A stretch of DNA of 64,000 bases from Acetivibrio alkalicellulosi (GCA_008125075.1 VLTH01000002.1:2828924-2892923), one strand, 5' to 3'. Shown: positions 7,411 through 16,133, numbered from the stretch's first letter. The notes: a model not told the origin generated them from the letters alone. Program-made: numbers and translations.

Positions 7411-9975
7411 ACATAGTGTTTTGCCCGTGATAATGTCGGAAGCTACAAACATATTGCTATTTGAAACATTGTATACCTTTATGACATCCTGTATATCCTG
7501 ACTGTTTGGTAATATATCTTGTAGAATATTTTTTTCATTTTTAAAAAAGTTATCTTTATAGTTTAAGGTGCTCTCATCTTTATATATAGCGGCATAATAT
7601 ATATTTGCTTCAACAAGATCCTGGAAAAAGTGACTTCCAAAAGATAATTCTGGCATATACCCAGCCTCCTTATATGATACTTCACAAATAACTTTTATGT
7701 TGCTTATTTCAGCAAATCTAACTGGCACTCCAAGCTCTGGAGATGTTGTCCCAATTCTTCCAGGCGCAAGAAGCATTATTGATTTACTGCTATCTTTGTA
7801 ATACTGGTTTATTTCACCTATTGCCCTCGCAATATTATGCTTTTTGTTGTAGGGATATTCATAATAACCTTTTGGATCAATATGTATAATTGCATCTAGT
7901 GGCTCGTTATAAGATCCTCCCATTGTGCCACCTGAAAGCTCAAAAAATATGTTTTCTTCTGATACTTGTGGCATTCCTACTTTGCCGTCAGTTCCTATAA
8001 TCTCTAATGGTCTGCATTGCAATATATTTATCATAAACTCTCCGTGCTTAGAAAAATTCACTGTAAATTCAATATCTACAGGATATTTATATTGAATTTG
8101 CAATTCATTTAGTATTTTTCTTAATATATCTATAAGTTCTTTGTTATCAATTAACCCTTTACAACTAGTAAATAGTATTTCTCTTTTTTGTCCCCTGTCA
8201 CGATAAATTGCTTCTGTTTCATAGTCGTGTTCTAAAGTAAGCTTTTTATACCACTCAGGCAGTTTTGGTATAAGTTCATATAAATCCATTGTCATAAAAT
8301 CATTTTTACCCAAATCAAGTACATCCATTTTATGCTGAGAGTACTGATGACTTTCCGAAGACCCTCTTATAGGTGTAAGATGAGGCTTGTCTAAACTAAC
8401 TATTCTTGGATAGTCTCCATCTGTTCTATCAACTGCTCTTGTTCCAAGTCCCATTACCAACCTTATCATCCCTGCTGTAGGATCAATGTCTTTATGCCAT
8501 TTATATGAGTTGTATGAATATCCCACTCCTGCAGCTGACGGCATAAAAACATCATCTAAAAGAGATCCTGAAACCCTTTGCACAAGTATAGCCATCTGCT
8601 CATCACTCTTGCTAAGACCTCGCTGCAATCTATACTCTAGTGCAGCCTCATCCATTGTACTTGCATAAACTTTTTTTACTGCCTTCTCAAAGGATATAAG
8701 CCTATCCTCTAGGCTTCCCACATTAACACAGAAAAAAGATTCATATTTACCTGCAAATGCATTTCCAAAACTATCTTCTAAAAGACTACTAGACCTTACG
8801 ATAATAGGACTTTGCCCAAAATACTCAAGCATCCTTCTAAATTGTTCTCTTATTGTATCTGGGAAACTCCCCTCAAGTATTTTACTCTTTAAGTCTTTAG
8901 CTGCTGTAAAATATCCCTCTTCACTTTTTTGTAATAGTCTTATCTTCCACCATCCATTTTGAACAATATAAGTATAAAAAACATCAGATCCAATATAAAA
9001 AGAGTCATGTTCCTCTATTCTTTCATGTACATCAGGCAAGTTATTTTCTATTATTTTTCTAGCTAAAAGCATTCCCCAAGCTTTCCCACCTATTTTACCC
9101 GAGCCTGTCATTCTCTCCTTAATTAAAATTAAATCATCTGCACTAAAATTTTCAATTAAGAGATTATTGAGCTTATCTTCTTTCCCGGCAAGCCTTTCAC
9201 AGATATCTTTTAAATCCACACTATTTCCTTCACCATTATCAAGTTTCATTTTTACATATAGAAAAAATCTTTCCCAACTGTCAAGATTTTGATCATTGTG
9301 AAGCTTAGTTTTATGAGAAACAAGAGAATAAAACTTACTGACACTTACACTATCAGTTACAGCTTCAAAGCCTTCAGGGTGATTGTTTAAAAACCTGTGA
9401 GGCAAAAACATGTTAGGAGAGTATCTTTGCCATACCTTTAAGGGATGGATATAGGTCTCATTATTCTGTGAATAAACATCAAGAAAAAGCTGGGTAGTTT
9501 CGCGTATTCTTGCTATTGTGTCAAATGAATGCCTATAGCGTATTATGCAAAAAAATGCAACTGTATCAAGCTCAAATAGATAGGGGCAAGTTACTACAAA
9601 AAAATTACCCATCATAAGATCTGCTGACCATGCCGTTTGTAGTTCGGAAAGGCTGTCAAAAACATAAAAAGTCTCCTTACCCTCTCTTTCAATTATTTCA
9701 TGAACCTGAACAGTAAAATTTTCAAATCCTTCTTGGGGATTAAGTTCATATATTTTCAGACCATCCTGTGGCTCTAATATTGGTTTGTGATTTGCAAATC
9801 TTATGTATACAAGTCTCCGCTTATCTTTAATAGCTTGTTTTGCAAAAGACTGTGCAAATAAAAAGTATTCTTCAATGTTTGATATCTGCCATACAACATT
9901 GTCCCCAAGCCTAATATTTTCCAAGGCTTTATCAAGACCTTCCAGTCCTGACTTTATTTTTTCAAAAGCACCCAT
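7390..9975 (-). CDS. PEP-synthase-like ATP-grasp protein with N-terminal KaiC-like region
   Basis: 861 residues, with a GCGAGGA ribosome binding site before the start. Residues about 285-660 form a PEP/pyruvate-binding (PPDK N-terminal, ATP-grasp) domain, with KIGGKAWGMLLARKI and IIVRSSSLLEDSFGNAFAGK. Residues 1-210 resemble a RecA/KaiC-like fold (GLEGLDKALE near the N terminus) but show no Walker A. The phosphohistidine swivelling domain and PEP TIM barrel of true PEP synthase are absent, so it is not a standard PEP synthase. The gene lies 14 bases after the NA37-like gene and is probably co-transcribed with it. Its last six codons (GCIFSK and stop) come from an inserted MITE. Without the insertion the frame would have ended AKNPSKGAS, so the C terminus was rewritten with little loss. 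Confidence 0.8.
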   Translation of the reverse strand: MGAFEKIKSGLEGLDKALENIRLGDNVVWQISNIEEYFLFAQSFAKQAIKDKRRLVYIRFANHKPILEPQDGLKIYELNPQEGFENFTVQVHEIIEREGKETFYVFDSLSELQTAWSADLMMGNFFVVTCPYLFELDTVAFFCIIRYRHSFDTIARIRETTQLFLDVYSQNNETYIHPLKVWQRYSPNMFLPHRFLNNHPEGFEAVTDSVSVSKFYSLVSHKTKLHNDQNLDSWERFFLYVKMKLDNGEGNSVDLKDICERLAGKEDKLNNLLIENFSADDLILIKERMTGSGKIGGKAWGMLLARKIIENNLPDVHERIEEHDSFYIGSDVFYTYIVQNGWWKIRLLQKSEEGYFTAAKDLKSKILEGSFPDTIREQFRRMLEYFGQSPIIVRSSSLLEDSFGNAFAGKYESFFCVNVGSLEDRLISFEKAVKKVYASTMDEAALEYRLQRGLSKSDEQMAILVQRVSGSLLDDVFMPSAAGVGYSYNSYKWHKDIDPTAGMIRLVMGLGTRAVDRTDGDYPRIVSLDKPHLTPIRGSSESHQYSQHKMDVLDLGKNDFMTMDLYELIPKLPEWYKKLTLEHDYETEAIYRDRGQKREILFTSCKGLIDNKELIDILRKILNELQIQYKYPVDIEFTVNFSKHGEFMINILQCRPLEIIGTDGKVGMPQVSEENIFFELSGGTMGGSYNEPLDAIIHIDPKGYYEYPYNKKHNIARAIGEINQYYKDSSKSIMLLAPGRIGTTSPELGVPVRFAEISNIKVICEVSYKEAGYMPELSFGSHFFQDLVEANIYYAAIYKDESTLNYKDNFFKNEKNILQDILPNSQDIQDVIKVYNVSNSNMFVASDIITGKTLCGCIFSK

Positions 9976-9989
9976 AATAATCCTCGCCT

Positions 9990-10997
9990 TTATCTATTTA
10001 TAATTTTCTCTACGTTTTTAATAAGAATAGATATTGTCCCATCTGGGTTGTTTATAAATTCTATTTTGTCACTTCTGTCTGCGTACTCTAATGGAAAATT
10101 TACTTCAATACCTGTATCTGTCTTTATTTTTTGAACACTAAACTTTTTTTCAACTATTTTTTCAGGTATAACAATCTCTTTTTCTTGTAGTCCTGCTTTT
10201 GATATTTCTTCAACATACTCATTTCTTATATCTATGTTTTTATCATAAACTTTTTGTGCAATATTATCAATTTGAATTACTTCATTTTCTTCTAGACACT
10301 CAGTTACTGCCTTTTTTATTTGTATAGCTTTTTCAAAATCTTCGTCAAAATATTTTTTATTTATGTCTTTTGACACCTTATCTAAAATTTTTAGTTTTGC
10401 ATTAGTTGATAACTGGCTCTTGCACTTAAGATAATACTGACTTAGGTAAAACTCCTTTTCACCATTTATCTCATACTTTTTCTCAAGTATTCTCAAACCA
10501 TAGTCTGAAAGGTCTATTAAGGCACATTCATCTATCCTCTGACCTTCTAGTGGCAATAATGTTTTATGACGAATTATAGTATTTATATTTCCTTCTTCTG
10601 AGTTATCAACCCAGTGTGTAAATGCAGACTTATAATTCATCTTCAAAATTCCAAGGTAGTCTCTTCCAGCCTCTTCAAAAATACAGCACAACATATCTGC
10701 TGAGGGAATGTCTACATGTTTTAACATTAGTTCAAACAAATTGTTTGCCATATTTGAAGTCATTGTAAGAAAGTTTTCTTCACTAAGAGCTTCTACCAAT
10801 ATATACATAGGATTTTCACTCTCAATAAATTGTGCCTTTTTTGTATTTGGATCTTCTATTACTTTTCTTATATGCTTTGATATATACTCTGACAATTCTT
10901 CTGTTATTTCAATATCCCCTTTTGACAAAAGAGGCATGGTTGAACCAATGTCTAAAACATGTAAAACAGCTCTTTTTATTATAATTTCATCACTCAT
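9990..10997 (-). CDS. NA37/YejK-like nucleoid-associated family protein
   Basis: About 335 residues from the ATG at 10997, which follows GAGG by 9 bases; upstream GTG and ATG codons are less well placed. The N terminus (IIKRAVLHVLD, then an acidic segment ending in EYISKHIRKV) and the overall length and layout resemble the 37 kDa nucleoid-associated NA37 family. Those proteins bind DNA or the nucleoid in gammaproteobacteria. No membrane segment is present. It is the first gene of a two-gene unit with the ATP-grasp protein. The family assignment comes from pattern recognition and is moderate. Confidence 0.65.
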   Translation of the reverse strand: MSDEIIIKRAVLHVLDIGSTMPLLSKGDIEITEELSEYISKHIRKVIEDPNTKKAQFIESENPMYILVEALSEENFLTMTSNMANNLFELMLKHVDIPSADMLCCIFEEAGRDYLGILKMNYKSAFTHWVDNSEEGNINTIIRHKTLLPLEGQRIDECALIDLSDYGLRILEKKYEINGEKEFYLSQYYLKCKSQLSTNAKLKILDKVSKDINKKYFDEDFEKAIQIKKAVTECLEENEVIQIDNIAQKVYDKNIDIRNEYVEEISKAGLQEKEIVIPEKIVEKKFSVQKIKTDTGIEVNFPLEYADRSDKIEFINNPDGTISILIKNVEKIINR

Positions 10998-11021
10998 CTG
11001 TCTCATCCTCACAAAATATAT

Positions 11022-11056
11022 TTAGGATTACTGGAAGTAATATTTCAGCTAATCCT
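11022..11056. terminator. Possible hairpin between pfpI-like and NA37-like genes
   Basis: TTAGGATTA and TAATCCTTA pair around a short loop that contains GGAAGTAATATTTCA. The same 15 bases recur at about 11694-11708. The arms are only about eight bases and there is no strong T-tract, so this is weak. Confidence 0.35.
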
Positions 11057-11598
11057 TACACAATCATAGCTTGTCTTAATTTATTTGAAAGCCCTTTTCC
11101 CTTTAATACCTCAACTAACAAAAGTGAGAACTCTAAAGCTGTACCTGGACCTCTAGATGTAATAATATATCCATCCTGAACAACTCTTTCTTCACTAAAT
11201 TGAGCTCCTTCAAGATAGCTTTTATAACTAGGATAGCAGGTAGCCTTTTTCCCCTTTAGTATTCCAAGTTTGCCCAAAACCATTGGTGCAGCGCAAATAG
11301 CACTAATCCATTTATTTTTTTCATGGTAATTTTTTAACAAATCTGCCAACAGAATACTATCTTCAAGATTCTTTGTTCCTGGCATGCCTCCAGGTAATAT
11401 AAGCATTTGAGCATCCATTAATTTATCTTTTTCAAAGGTAATATCAGCCTTTAAGGTAATATTTCTAGAACCCTTTACTTCTAAATCTCCAGTAATAGAA
11501 ACTGTTTTAATATCAACTTCTGCTCTTCTTAAGGTATCTGTTACAGTTACAGCTTCAATTTCTTCAAAACCCTCTGCTAAAAAAATATACGCCTTCAT
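11056..11598 (-). CDS. DJ-1/PfpI family protein (YajL-like)
   Basis: 180 residues, the usual length for the DJ-1/ThiJ family. The conserved acidic residue is in AEGFEEIEA (about 8-16) and the nucleophilic Cys is in ISAICAAPMVLG (Cys near residue 101). LILPGGMPGTKNL precedes it, as is typical. DJ-1 relatives act in protein or nucleic-acid deglycation, oxidative stress or chaperoning. The start has an AAAGGAG ribosome binding site. Stand-alone gene. Confidence 0.9.
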   Translation of the reverse strand: MKAYIFLAEGFEEIEAVTVTDTLRRAEVDIKTVSITGDLEVKGSRNITLKADITFEKDKLMDAQMLILPGGMPGTKNLEDSILLADLLKNYHEKNKWISAICAAPMVLGKLGILKGKKATCYPSYKSYLEGAQFSEERVVQDGYIITSRGPGTALEFSLLLVEVLKGKGLSNKLRQAMIV

Positions 11599-11636
11599 TT
11601 AAAGCTCTCCTTTGTAAATATATTGTAACAATTAAA

Positions 11637-11697
11637 TAACTTCCGCTTTTTCACTTAAGGTTTCATTTATTTCAACTAGCCTTAGGTGAAAAATCGG
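11637..11697. repeat. Hairpin of nearly identical 22-base arms
   Basis: The arms are ACTTCCGCTTTTTCACTTAA + GG and, read in complement, ACTTCCGATTTTTCACCTAA + GG: 20 of 22 bases pair around a loop of about 17 bases. It lies between the DJ-1 gene start and the dockerin gene stop. It could be a terminator for neither strand (no T-run) and looks more like a small palindromic repeat. The adjoining GGAAGTAATATTTCA also occurs near 11035. Confidence 0.55.
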
Positions 11698-11712
11698 AAG
11701 TAATATTTCATT

Positions 11713-11831
11713 TATATATTATTCTTCTCAAAAAGTTTGTATTTTTAGCAAACTCTTATGTTGAAAGTCTTCTAGCGTAAGCGTTGCAAGGTACTTTTCG
11801 AGAAGATTTGCAACTTCTCCTGCTATATGAG
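11713..11831. repeat. Double-hairpin repeat family, diverged copy
   Basis: Starts TATTATTCTTCTCAAAAAGT and continues with the TTTGTATTTTTAGCAAACT hairpin, as in the copies at 14093 and 50246, but the second half is different and ends GCTATATGA. It lies immediately 3' of the dockerin gene. Confidence 0.6.
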
Positions 11832-12605
11832 TTAATCAAAATTTATGTCTCCATTACTAATATGTATCTCATAATCTTTTTCATTTAAATTTCCAAAGTC
11901 TAATACAACTCTAACTAATGCATCTTCCTTACCTAAATCTAAAGGCCATGAAGGATTAGGAATTGGACCATCAACACTTCTCTCTGCATTATTAATCTTT
12001 AATTCGGCAAAAACATCCTGTGAATCTTCTGCATTTTCCAATACTAATTTATAATTGGTATCAGTCCTCTTACCCTCTAACGAATAACTTGGATATAAGA
12101 AATTCATTATCCATAAGGATGTATATCTGTTTTTAACTTCAAAAACCTCATTATAAACTAATTTTATATCATTTCCTGATGAGCCATTGTTGATTATTTT
12201 TAGTTTTACTATGTTAGCCTCCTCATCAAACTCTCCTATCACATCTGTATCGGTAGTGCTATAAAGAGTCCATTTGCCTAATGTTTTAACATAATAGTTC
12301 GAATCAGCATCTACTTCCACAGGAAATGCACTAATTACTTCTAATATGTATCTTCTTATTAAAACTAAGTCTATAGAATTTATTTTTCCATCTCCATTAA
12401 CATCAGCTGCTTTTAACTGCATGCTATCTGTTATATTCTTCATTCCTAAAACATGTCTTTTTAATAACTGATAATCATTAGATGTAACCTGTCCATCCCC
12501 ATCTAAATCTCCATAAGAAAATGAAGCCTCTCCATCTGCGTACACACTAGAAATCATCATAGTTATTATCATCATTATAACTATTGAAAACACACCTTTT
12601 TTCAT
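11832..12605 (-). CDS. Secreted protein with N-terminal dockerin and a C-terminal unknown module
   Basis: 257 residues. A signal peptide (about 1-24, cleavage after VYADG) is followed directly by a type I dockerin (about 31-95) with loops DLDGDGQVTSNDYQLLKRH and DVNGDGKINSIDLVLIRRY. The remaining 150 residues are beta-rich with many Trp/Tyr and could be a carbohydrate-binding jelly-roll, which is inferred. An N-terminal dockerin is less usual than a C-terminal one. There is no catalytic motif, so it may be a non-catalytic cellulosome subunit. The ribosome binding site is GGGGAGGA. Confidence 0.8.
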   Translation of the reverse strand: MKKGVFSIVIMMIITMMISSVYADGEASFSYGDLDGDGQVTSNDYQLLKRHVLGMKNITDSMQLKAADVNGDGKINSIDLVLIRRYILEVISAFPVEVDADSNYYVKTLGKWTLYSTTDTDVIGEFDEEANIVKLKIINNGSSGNDIKLVYNEVFEVKNRYTSLWIMNFLYPSYSLEGKRTDTNYKLVLENAEDSQDVFAELKINNAERSVDGPIPNPSWPLDLGKEDALVRVVLDFGNLNEKDYEIHISNGDINFD

Positions 12606-12683
12606 ACTTATTCCTCCCCTAATGAATATATATTGTTTAAATTAATTATATCATTATAAATGTAGAAAGGCTACATCTTTAGT

Positions 12684-13220
12684 CTAAACATTGAGATTAT
12701 TAGGAGTTTTTCTTTTGCGCAAATAAAAGAATAAAAATATAGCATCAATTATATCAAATACAAATATTAGTTGAAGTATTACGTGTATAACAACTTCAAC
12801 TTTATTTAATTCCTTTGTCCTTCCATATAATATTATTGCTGGTATAGAAAACAAGGATGTTGCTAATAAAATTAAAAAAGTTAAAAAAACTAGGATTGGA
12901 GTGCTAAAAAACGTCAAAACAGTAGTTTTTGGAAATAAAGCAATTATAACGGTCCCTAGCGCCAAAATTAAAAAGTTTGAAACAAAAAACGGAATAACCA
13001 TAAGTTTTACAAATAGCATTACTTTTCTCATTTCATTGCTCACTTTATATAGATCATTTGAAGTTGTCACATAAAATATTGAAAATATAAAATTTACAAC
13101 ACTTAGAAATATTAATGCGAGCATAGACACTATAACCAAAGTTCCATCTGCTAATAAATATATGGATATTCCAAAAAAATATAACGTTACCAAAAACAAT
13201 GAACTAATGAACCATTTCAT
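12684..13220 (-). CDS. Polytopic membrane protein of unknown function
   Basis: 178 residues from the ATG at 13220, chosen because AGGGAGGA sits six bases upstream. A longer frame from 13262 would overlap the previous gene and lacks such a site. Five or so hydrophobic helices span nearly the whole length. The only charged clusters are near residues 55-70 and the Lys/Arg-rich C terminus. It lies 31 bases downstream of the YhfC-like protease gene, so the two are probably one transcript. No family is recognised. Confidence 0.7.
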   Translation of the reverse strand: MKWFISSLFLVTLYFFGISIYLLADGTLVIVSMLALIFLSVVNFIFSIFYVTTSNDLYKVSNEMRKVMLFVKLMVIPFFVSNFLILALGTVIIALFPKTTVLTFFSTPILVFLTFLILLATSLFSIPAIILYGRTKELNKVEVVIHVILQLIFVFDIIDAIFLFFYLRKRKTPNNLNV

Positions 13221-13251
13221 AAGATCCTCCCTAACTTTGAAGATTAACCTT

Positions 13252-14079
13252 TTAATAACCATCTTCTATTGCCTTCTTTGCCTCATCAACATATTCAATC
13301 TTCGAGCCAAATCTTTTCTTTGACTTAATAACATTTAGTATTGCTAATGCTGCCACTAGTGCAATAAACAGCTCAACAAGCCATATATTTACCTTTTTAT
13401 AATAAAGATAAGAAGATACATAGTTTATCCCTGAATGAAAGATAACAGCTAAAAAATAAAACATTAATTTTTGTTTTCTAACAATACCCTCCAGTATCAT
13501 TACAGACAAAGCTATGTGTATGAGAATTACCATTGTTCTTTCAATACCTGCTGCAAGAAAAGTTTGAAAAGGAGTCTCCATAAGAGCAACATAAATCTGT
13601 TCTATAGCTTCATTGTCAAGCTTATCTTGAAGGAATGAATGAAAGTTTCCCGTATTAATCATAACAGATAAAACAATGTTGTTTACATATGTCATACCTA
13701 CTAACAAAATAGCCTCAATTCCACCATGACCTATACCAAAAGCGATACCACATTTCCATACCTGCCTTTCTTTTAGTAATAGGGTAAAGGCAAGAAATCT
13801 AGCTGTTTCCTCAAACAAAGCTGCGGATAATGCCATAAAAAGAATTAATAGTAATGGAATTTCTTGTAATTTCGAGAACCATGTAAGATTTGGAAGGACA
13901 GCTTGAATGAGAGGAAGTCTTATAATCATTTGTGATATATAAAATGCAATAGCTCCCGCAACAACAGCACCAGTTATATTTCTACTATTTTTTCTCAGCA
14001 CTATGTATAAAAACACAGGAAAAAGAAAACACATCAGCAATGAAATTATCATTGCAATAAATGAAGCATAAGATATCAT
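13252..14079 (-). CDS. YhfC/PrsW-like intramembrane metalloprotease
   Basis: 275 residues with about seven membrane helices. Candidate metal-binding and catalytic motifs lie in helices: ALFEETARFLAF (Glu-Glu), GIAFGIGHGGIEA (His and Glu) and FHSGINY (His). This set is characteristic of the YhfC family within the CPBP/PrsW protease superfamily. It probably cleaves membrane-embedded substrates such as anti-sigma factors or signal peptides; the substrate is unknown. It is followed by a small membrane protein that may be a partner. Confidence 0.85.
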   Translation of the reverse strand: MISYASFIAMIISLLMCFLFPVFLYIVLRKNSRNITGAVVAGAIAFYISQMIIRLPLIQAVLPNLTWFSKLQEIPLLLILFMALSAALFEETARFLAFTLLLKERQVWKCGIAFGIGHGGIEAILLVGMTYVNNIVLSVMINTGNFHSFLQDKLDNEAIEQIYVALMETPFQTFLAAGIERTMVILIHIALSVMILEGIVRKQKLMFYFLAVIFHSGINYVSSYLYYKKVNIWLVELFIALVAALAILNVIKSKKRFGSKIEYVDEAKKAIEDGY

Positions 14080-14092
14080 AATTCACTCCGTA

Positions 14093-14243
14093 TATACTAT
14101 TCTTCTCTAAAAGTTTGCTTTTAAGCAAACTTTTATATTGAAAGACTTATACTCTAAAGGTTATAATACTATTTTTAAATATATAGTTCCTCTGTTTGTG
14201 CCAGCGAAACTTAAAGGTTTGATTGCAGCTTTCGCTGCAATAT
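14093..14243. repeat. Double-hairpin repeat family, copy with altered middle
   Basis: The left end TATACTATTCTTCTCTAAAA and the right part TATAGTTCCTCTGTTTGTG then TTTGATTGCAGC match the 50246-50353 copy in inverse orientation. The middle carries extra sequence. The element ends next to the stop codon of the UPF0145 gene. Confidence 0.7.
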
Positions 14244-14244
14244 G

Positions 14245-14556
14245 TTATTTATACTTTACTGCTGTTCCATATACCAATATTTCAGCTGCTCCCTGCATAA
14301 CATTGCTGGTAGAATATCTAATATTTATAATAGCGTCAGCCCCAAGCTTTTCTGCTTCTTCAACCATTCTTTTTGTTGAAATTGCCCGAGCTTCGTTTAT
14401 CATTTCTACATAAGCATGAAGCTCTCCTCCAACCAATGTTTTAAGTCCACTCATAATATCTTTACCAACATGCTTTGCCTGAATAGTAGAGCCTTTTACA
14501 AGAGCGATGGTTTCAAGTTCTTTACCACTGATAAAATTAGTATTTACCATTAACAT
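14245..14556 (-). CDS. UPF0145 (YbjQ-like) heavy-metal-binding domain protein
   Basis: 103 residues from the ATG at 14556, eight bases after GGAGG; a longer frame from 14595 lacks a binding site. Typical of the UPF0145/YbjQ family: an opening beta-strand, GLKTLVGGELHAY in the middle, then MVEEAEKLGADAIINIRY and a small beta C terminus. Family members form pentamers; their precise role is not established. It is a monocistronic gene. Confidence 0.88.
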   Translation of the reverse strand: MLMVNTNFISGKELETIALVKGSTIQAKHVGKDIMSGLKTLVGGELHAYVEMINEARAISTKRMVEEAEKLGADAIINIRYSTSNVMQGAAEILVYGTAVKYK

Positions 14557-14594
14557 ACAACATTCCTCCATCTTTTTTTCTTTTAGTATATGCA

Positions 14595-14966
14595 ATTTAC
14601 AAAAATATTCAATAGTTGATTTTTAAACTTTACTTTAACCTAAATATTAACTGTGGCCTATTTGGCATCAATAAAAACCTCGGAGTATTGAGAGCCGAAC
14701 CTCTTAAGTCTTTCACTTTGTTCTAAGACTTCTAATAAGGTCTATAGTGGAATAGTTGTTCAAGTTATATTTTCAGCGTTCCTAATTGTATATTATACAT
14801 AAATAGTATATAATAAAAATATACAATTTGACTTTAAATATCTTTGCAATAACTAAGACAATCATTGGCATTATACTTATTCATCCTATGCTTGAGATCT
14901 TTACGCTCATGGATGTCTAATAGTCAATAATTTATTTAATTTTATTTTTATCTGGGAGTTGATTTT
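14595..14966. other. Intergenic region with nested small repeats
   Basis: About 370 bases without a gene. It holds a dispersed sequence (TATTTGGCATCAATAA at 14659 and TAAGGTCTATAGTGGAATAG at 14736) that appears joined, without the middle, at 37338 and 49678. The middle carries a 31-base hairpin (14705-14735) repeated exactly at 34599-34629. Beyond this only AT-rich promoter-like sequence for the cohesin gene is seen. Confidence 0.6.
14705..14735. repeat. 31-base hairpin repeat, copy 1
   Basis: AAGTCTT and AAGACTT pair around TCACTTTGTTCT. The 31 bases from TAAGTC to TTCTAA are identical at 34599-34629. Confidence 0.75.
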
Positions 14967-16133
14967 ATGCTAAAAAAGACAAAACAACTTGTTTATATTT
15001 TAATAATAGTATATACTTTAATTTATTTCATTAGTGTTCCTATTTTTGCCTCTGATTTTGATGCGGGCGAACTGGAATTAATTGTAGAAATTGGAACATC
15101 AGAAGGCTCTATATGGGATCAAGTAGAAATACCTTTAACTATCTCAGGGGTTCCTGAATCAGGAATTAACTACATTGAGTTTGTTTTGAATTATGATTCT
15201 TCAGATTTAGACATCATTACTATAATCCCAGGAGAAATACTAACAAATCCTCTAGAAACTTTTGCTATAGGTATTGATTACAATAGCATTGTAATTATGT
15301 TTATTAATGATACTGGTATTGACAGTATAAAAGACGACGGAGTATTGTTAAAGATTGTTGCAACAATAAGAAATGAACACAAACTAGATTTAAGTGAAAT
15401 ATCTCTTAAATCCTTTGGCACAATAATATTATCAGAACCGTCTTTTGTTAATCCAGTTTTTTCAATCGGCGGAGTGCATATAATAGAATCTGCACCCTCA
15501 GATGAAAATACTGTGTTTCTTCAAAAAGAAAGAGTTTTAGGCGAAGTTGGAGATATTGTTGAAATTCCAATAAACCTCACAGATGTTTCACCTAACGGAG
15601 TAAGTCACTTAGACTTTTTATTAGATTATAATCCATCAAGTTTAAAAATAATCTCTTTAATCCCAGGTGAAATAGTTCCAGATCCCAATTTTACTTTTGC
15701 TTGGTCTTTAAATGAAAATAATGGACATATTTCTGTTATGTTTTGTGATAACATAATATTAGAAGATGGTGAATTTGTTAAAATTACCGCAGAAATACTA
15801 CATAACTCACAAGCTAAATTAAACGAAATAACTCTCTGGTCGTATACTTCAAATCAAGTTTCTCTTTCCAACTGTTCAGCATTTATTACTGGAGGAATAA
15901 TAATCGACAAAGTATTCGATCATATTCTAGGTGATTTAAATGGAGATGGAATTATTAATTCAATTGATTATGTTTTGATGAAGAGATACATTTTAGAAAT
16001 TGATACAGATATTCCTGCTGGCAATAGCTCTGCTGATTTAAATGGAGATGGTCAAATAAATTCAAGTGACTATATATTACTAAGAAGATATATTCTTAAT
16101 ATAATAAGCGAAATCCCAAAGATTCAGCATTAA
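14967..16133 (+). CDS. Small scaffoldin-like protein: two cohesin-like domains and a dockerin
   Basis: 388 residues. Signal peptide (about 1-30), then two related modules (about 32-172 and 180-312). Each has the cohesin pattern: VEIPLTISGVPESGINYIEF with YDSSDLDIITIIPGEIL and, in the second, VEIPINLTDVSPNGVSHLDF with YNPSSLKIISLIPGEIV, ending in GGVHI/GGIII. A type I dockerin follows (about 322-385): DLNGDGIINSIDYVLMKRY and DLNGDGQINSSDYILLRRY. Cohesins bind dockerins of enzymes, and the dockerin docks the whole onto another scaffoldin, so this looks like an adaptor. The cohesin assignment is by pattern. The start follows GGGAG. Confidence 0.85.
   Translation: MLKKTKQLVYILIIVYTLIYFISVPIFASDFDAGELELIVEIGTSEGSIWDQVEIPLTISGVPESGINYIEFVLNYDSSDLDIITIIPGEILTNPLETFAIGIDYNSIVIMFINDTGIDSIKDDGVLLKIVATIRNEHKLDLSEISLKSFGTIILSEPSFVNPVFSIGGVHIIESAPSDENTVFLQKERVLGEVGDIVEIPINLTDVSPNGVSHLDFLLDYNPSSLKIISLIPGEIVPDPNFTFAWSLNENNGHISVMFCDNIILEDGEFVKITAEILHNSQAKLNEITLWSYTSNQVSLSNCSAFITGGIIIDKVFDHILGDLNGDGIINSIDYVLMKRYILEIDTDIPAGNSSADLNGDGQINSSDYILLRRYILNIISEIPKIQH

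Noticed and set aside
14093..14243. Possible CRISPR or tandem repeat array
   Set aside because: Repeats here are dispersed hairpin elements, not regularly spaced direct repeats with spacers; no cas genes in the window.
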